A stretch of 64,000 nucleotides of DNA from NCBI RefSeq assembly GCF_002999335.1, contig NW_020312070.1, positions 1 to 64,000 of the forward strand. The letters run 5' to 3'. Shown here piece after piece: positions 62,173 through 64,000 of the stretch; position 1 is the first letter of the stretch, and each line of letters starts with the position of its first letter. The position numbers were made by a program, and so were the translations under genes. Below the pieces are notes generated by a model. That model was not told the DNA's origin and did not search any database. It was given only the letters and a program-made list of their open reading frames with translations. This DNA is from Cyclospora cayetanensis. Taxonomy: Eukaryota > Apicomplexa > Conoidasida > Eucoccidiorida > Eimeriidae.

Positions 62173-64000
62173 CTACTCTTCTGGTACACTGTATGGGTCA
62201 GCATATCCTGTACTTCCATCATACAGAAATTCGGACTCCTCAAGAAAGTCGAAAGCTTCAGAAGAAAACACAGCTGGCTCGTCTGGAACATAGTCCTCTG
62301 CCGACTCACTCCTGGTTATCTGATCATCTACTTCGGCATCGTATATCTCCTCGTTGTCTGTAATAGTATAATTATTCTTTGTACCTTCACTGCTTGTAGC
62401 TGGTGGTTGTTCCAGGGCTTTGGCAACGATTTCCCTAACATTGTCTGAGAGCCCTTGTTCACCGAGGATTCTCTTGAGCTGGTTCGCCACCAGCTCCTGC
62501 CGTTCCGGGCCAAGCTTCCTCCACTGCAAAAACAACTTGGCCCCGCGAGCAGCAGCAAGAGGATTGAATTTATCAACCTACAGGGGTTAGAAACCAGCAC
62601 GCGGCAAAAAATGGCAGTCATTAGACATTGTGGAGGCCTGAGCTGTGGGCTAAGGTAAACGGCTTTCGGTTCCCTTGCGGGGATTTTTCTAAAAATTATT
62701 GCAAGGTGCTACAAAAGGACACCAAATACTTCTTTGGTGGTAATGTTAATTGTTGGCATTCTGTGTATGCACAGTGTGCTCATCCTACCGTAAGTATTAC
62801 ATCAGCCAGAAGCTCATAGCCCTTTCCGTCGAGGCGATGGAAGTGCCTGTAGTTAAAATTTGCGAAAGTTAACACCAGCGAGCGAAACCTGTTTGGTTTG
62901 GTGTAAGAAAAAGAGGGATGTCGCAATAGTGCTGAGACCCTTTCAACCTCATCAGGGAGGTCGGACAGTGCTTGGGCTTTGAACCACTTGTCCAACACGA
63001 GGGCGTCACCTGAGCGTTCATAACGAAGGGGTGAAAATCAAGAGTAAACGCAGTAGAACGGCACAGGCTGACAAACATTGACACTCATAGCGACCAGACT
63101 AGGCAAGCACGGACAAGCAAATGTTCGCACTGCATTGCCCGGAAAAGGCGATTGTATTTTGCTTGCTAGAAACTGTCTATCTAGGAATCTACCCTACCCG
63201 CTTAGCCAAAGAACAAGTGGGCTTATGAATGCAAGCTTACCGTGTGCCTCATCGAAGAACCTGGAAAAGGCTGTTTCCCTTTCCGCCGTAGGCATACTGG
63301 CAAGCGCAAGTAGTGCCGAGTATTTGTCGCTCATGCATCTAGCGCTCGTGAAGTGCTGGAAGGCCCTCTCTGATGCCAATTGGTTCCTAGGCTCTGAGAG
63401 TAGAAGAAGCAGAGAATTTCTTAGTTTTCTTCTGCTGAACTCTTTTGGTGAAACTCCGTCTTCTTGGTTTTCAGGAATGGTCAGCTGAGTGTACAATGCA
63501 AGCATGTCCTCGTGCAAGACATTATACAAATCCATGCGCACAGACCGAAGTGCTCTGTACAAAGCCTCGGGGTCTAATGGCTTCAACTCAGCAGCCAAGG
63601 AGCTCCAATCTGGCAACTGGAGCATCATCGCCTGAAAGCGATACAGCATAGCAAACTTGAAAAACAGGAGGGAATCAAAGAAGGCCCAAAATCATGAACG
63701 GAGCATGGTTCAGCACCAGTAAATAGCAACACAAATTGTCCAAGTCTACTTGAGCAGCAGAAGCACGGCTGGACCATGCAACGAGATTGCTGCTGGAAGA
63801 TACTGGACAAAAGAGGAACTTTTCACGCACGTGTATCGAGTCAGTAACAAGAAAACAGCCGGATATAAGGCAAACACGGTATATTGACACTCGCTTTGAG
63901 TTACGCTCAAGTCAAAATGCTGTAAGGCACCCTCCTGCATACAGCTATGCGTGCTTTCAGCGTTTCAATTAAATCAATTAGCAAAACATTGAATTAGTTA
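62173..64000 (-). CDS. M1-family aminopeptidase N, C-terminal part (5' end off the window)
   Basis: Zinc metallo-aminopeptidase of the PfA-M1/PepN type; only C-terminal helical exons are in view. Exons 63241-63631, 62789-63009 and 62173-62577 keep phase. Sequence signs are KLRNSLLLLLSE and SARCMSDKYSALLALASMP, then LDKWFKAQALSDLP, the strongly conserved PNRFRSLVLTFANFNYRHFH and LDGKGYELLADVIL, and VDKFNPLAAARGA...WRKLGPERQ. The catalytic HEXXH lies beyond the right edge; 63632-64000 is intron. After the normal end of the M1 fold (about residue FLGEQG/AKALEQ) there is an extra tail of about 75 residues rich in Glu, Asp, Ser and Tyr, ending YADPYSVPEE. Confidence 0.9.

Overview
The window looks like nuclear DNA of an apicomplexan coccidian, most likely an Eimeria species. 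The grounds are spliced protein genes with short GT-AG introns, very abundant CAG/CAA tracts that encode poly-Gln and poly-Ala runs, scattered TTTAGGG-like heptamers, a fused HPPK-DHPS folate gene, and two remnants of the cysteine-rich, GPI-tailed Eimeria SAG surface-antigen family. All gene models were read by eye from reading frames, splice sites and remembered family motifs. No search was run.

Layout. Positions 1-30.8 kb are repeat-rich: a patatin/SDP1-type lipase (-, runs off the left edge), a large poly-Gln protein (+), arginyl-tRNA synthetase (-), a weakly supported membrane-protein locus (-), a Gln/Trp-rich protein with a presequence-like start (-), a nucleoplasmin-domain FKBP (+), an Ala/Gln-rich membrane protein (+) and cytosolic-type leucyl-tRNA synthetase (-, about 17 exons). 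From about 31 kb to the right edge the DNA is repeat-poor, less GC-rich and has few homopolymer runs. It holds two decayed SAG genes (+), HPPK-DHPS (+), a Ser/Arg-rich signal-peptide ORF and a ClpS adaptor (+), a 1579-residue coiled-coil protein with a C-terminal cyclic-nucleotide-binding-like region (-), three small or uncertain loci near 51.4-52.5 kb, a large two-anchor membrane protein of unknown family (+), and the 3' end of an M1 aminopeptidase (-, runs off the right edge). The sharp change near 31 kb matches the alternation of repeat-rich and repeat-poor segments described for Eimeria chromosomes.

How the genes relate. There are no operons; neighbours are mostly unrelated housekeeping genes. 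Two aminoacyl-tRNA synthetases supply protein synthesis, HPPK-DHPS supplies folate, the lipase acts on stored neutral lipid, FKBP is probably nuclear, and ClpS is probably an apicoplast protein-turnover adaptor. The SAG loci are the one visible trace of a host-facing gene family, and both copies carry disabling changes. The least explained items are the membrane protein at 55.8-59.95 kb, the coiled-coil/CNB protein, the Trp-punctuated poly-Gln minisatellite and a strong hairpin cluster at 60.5 kb.
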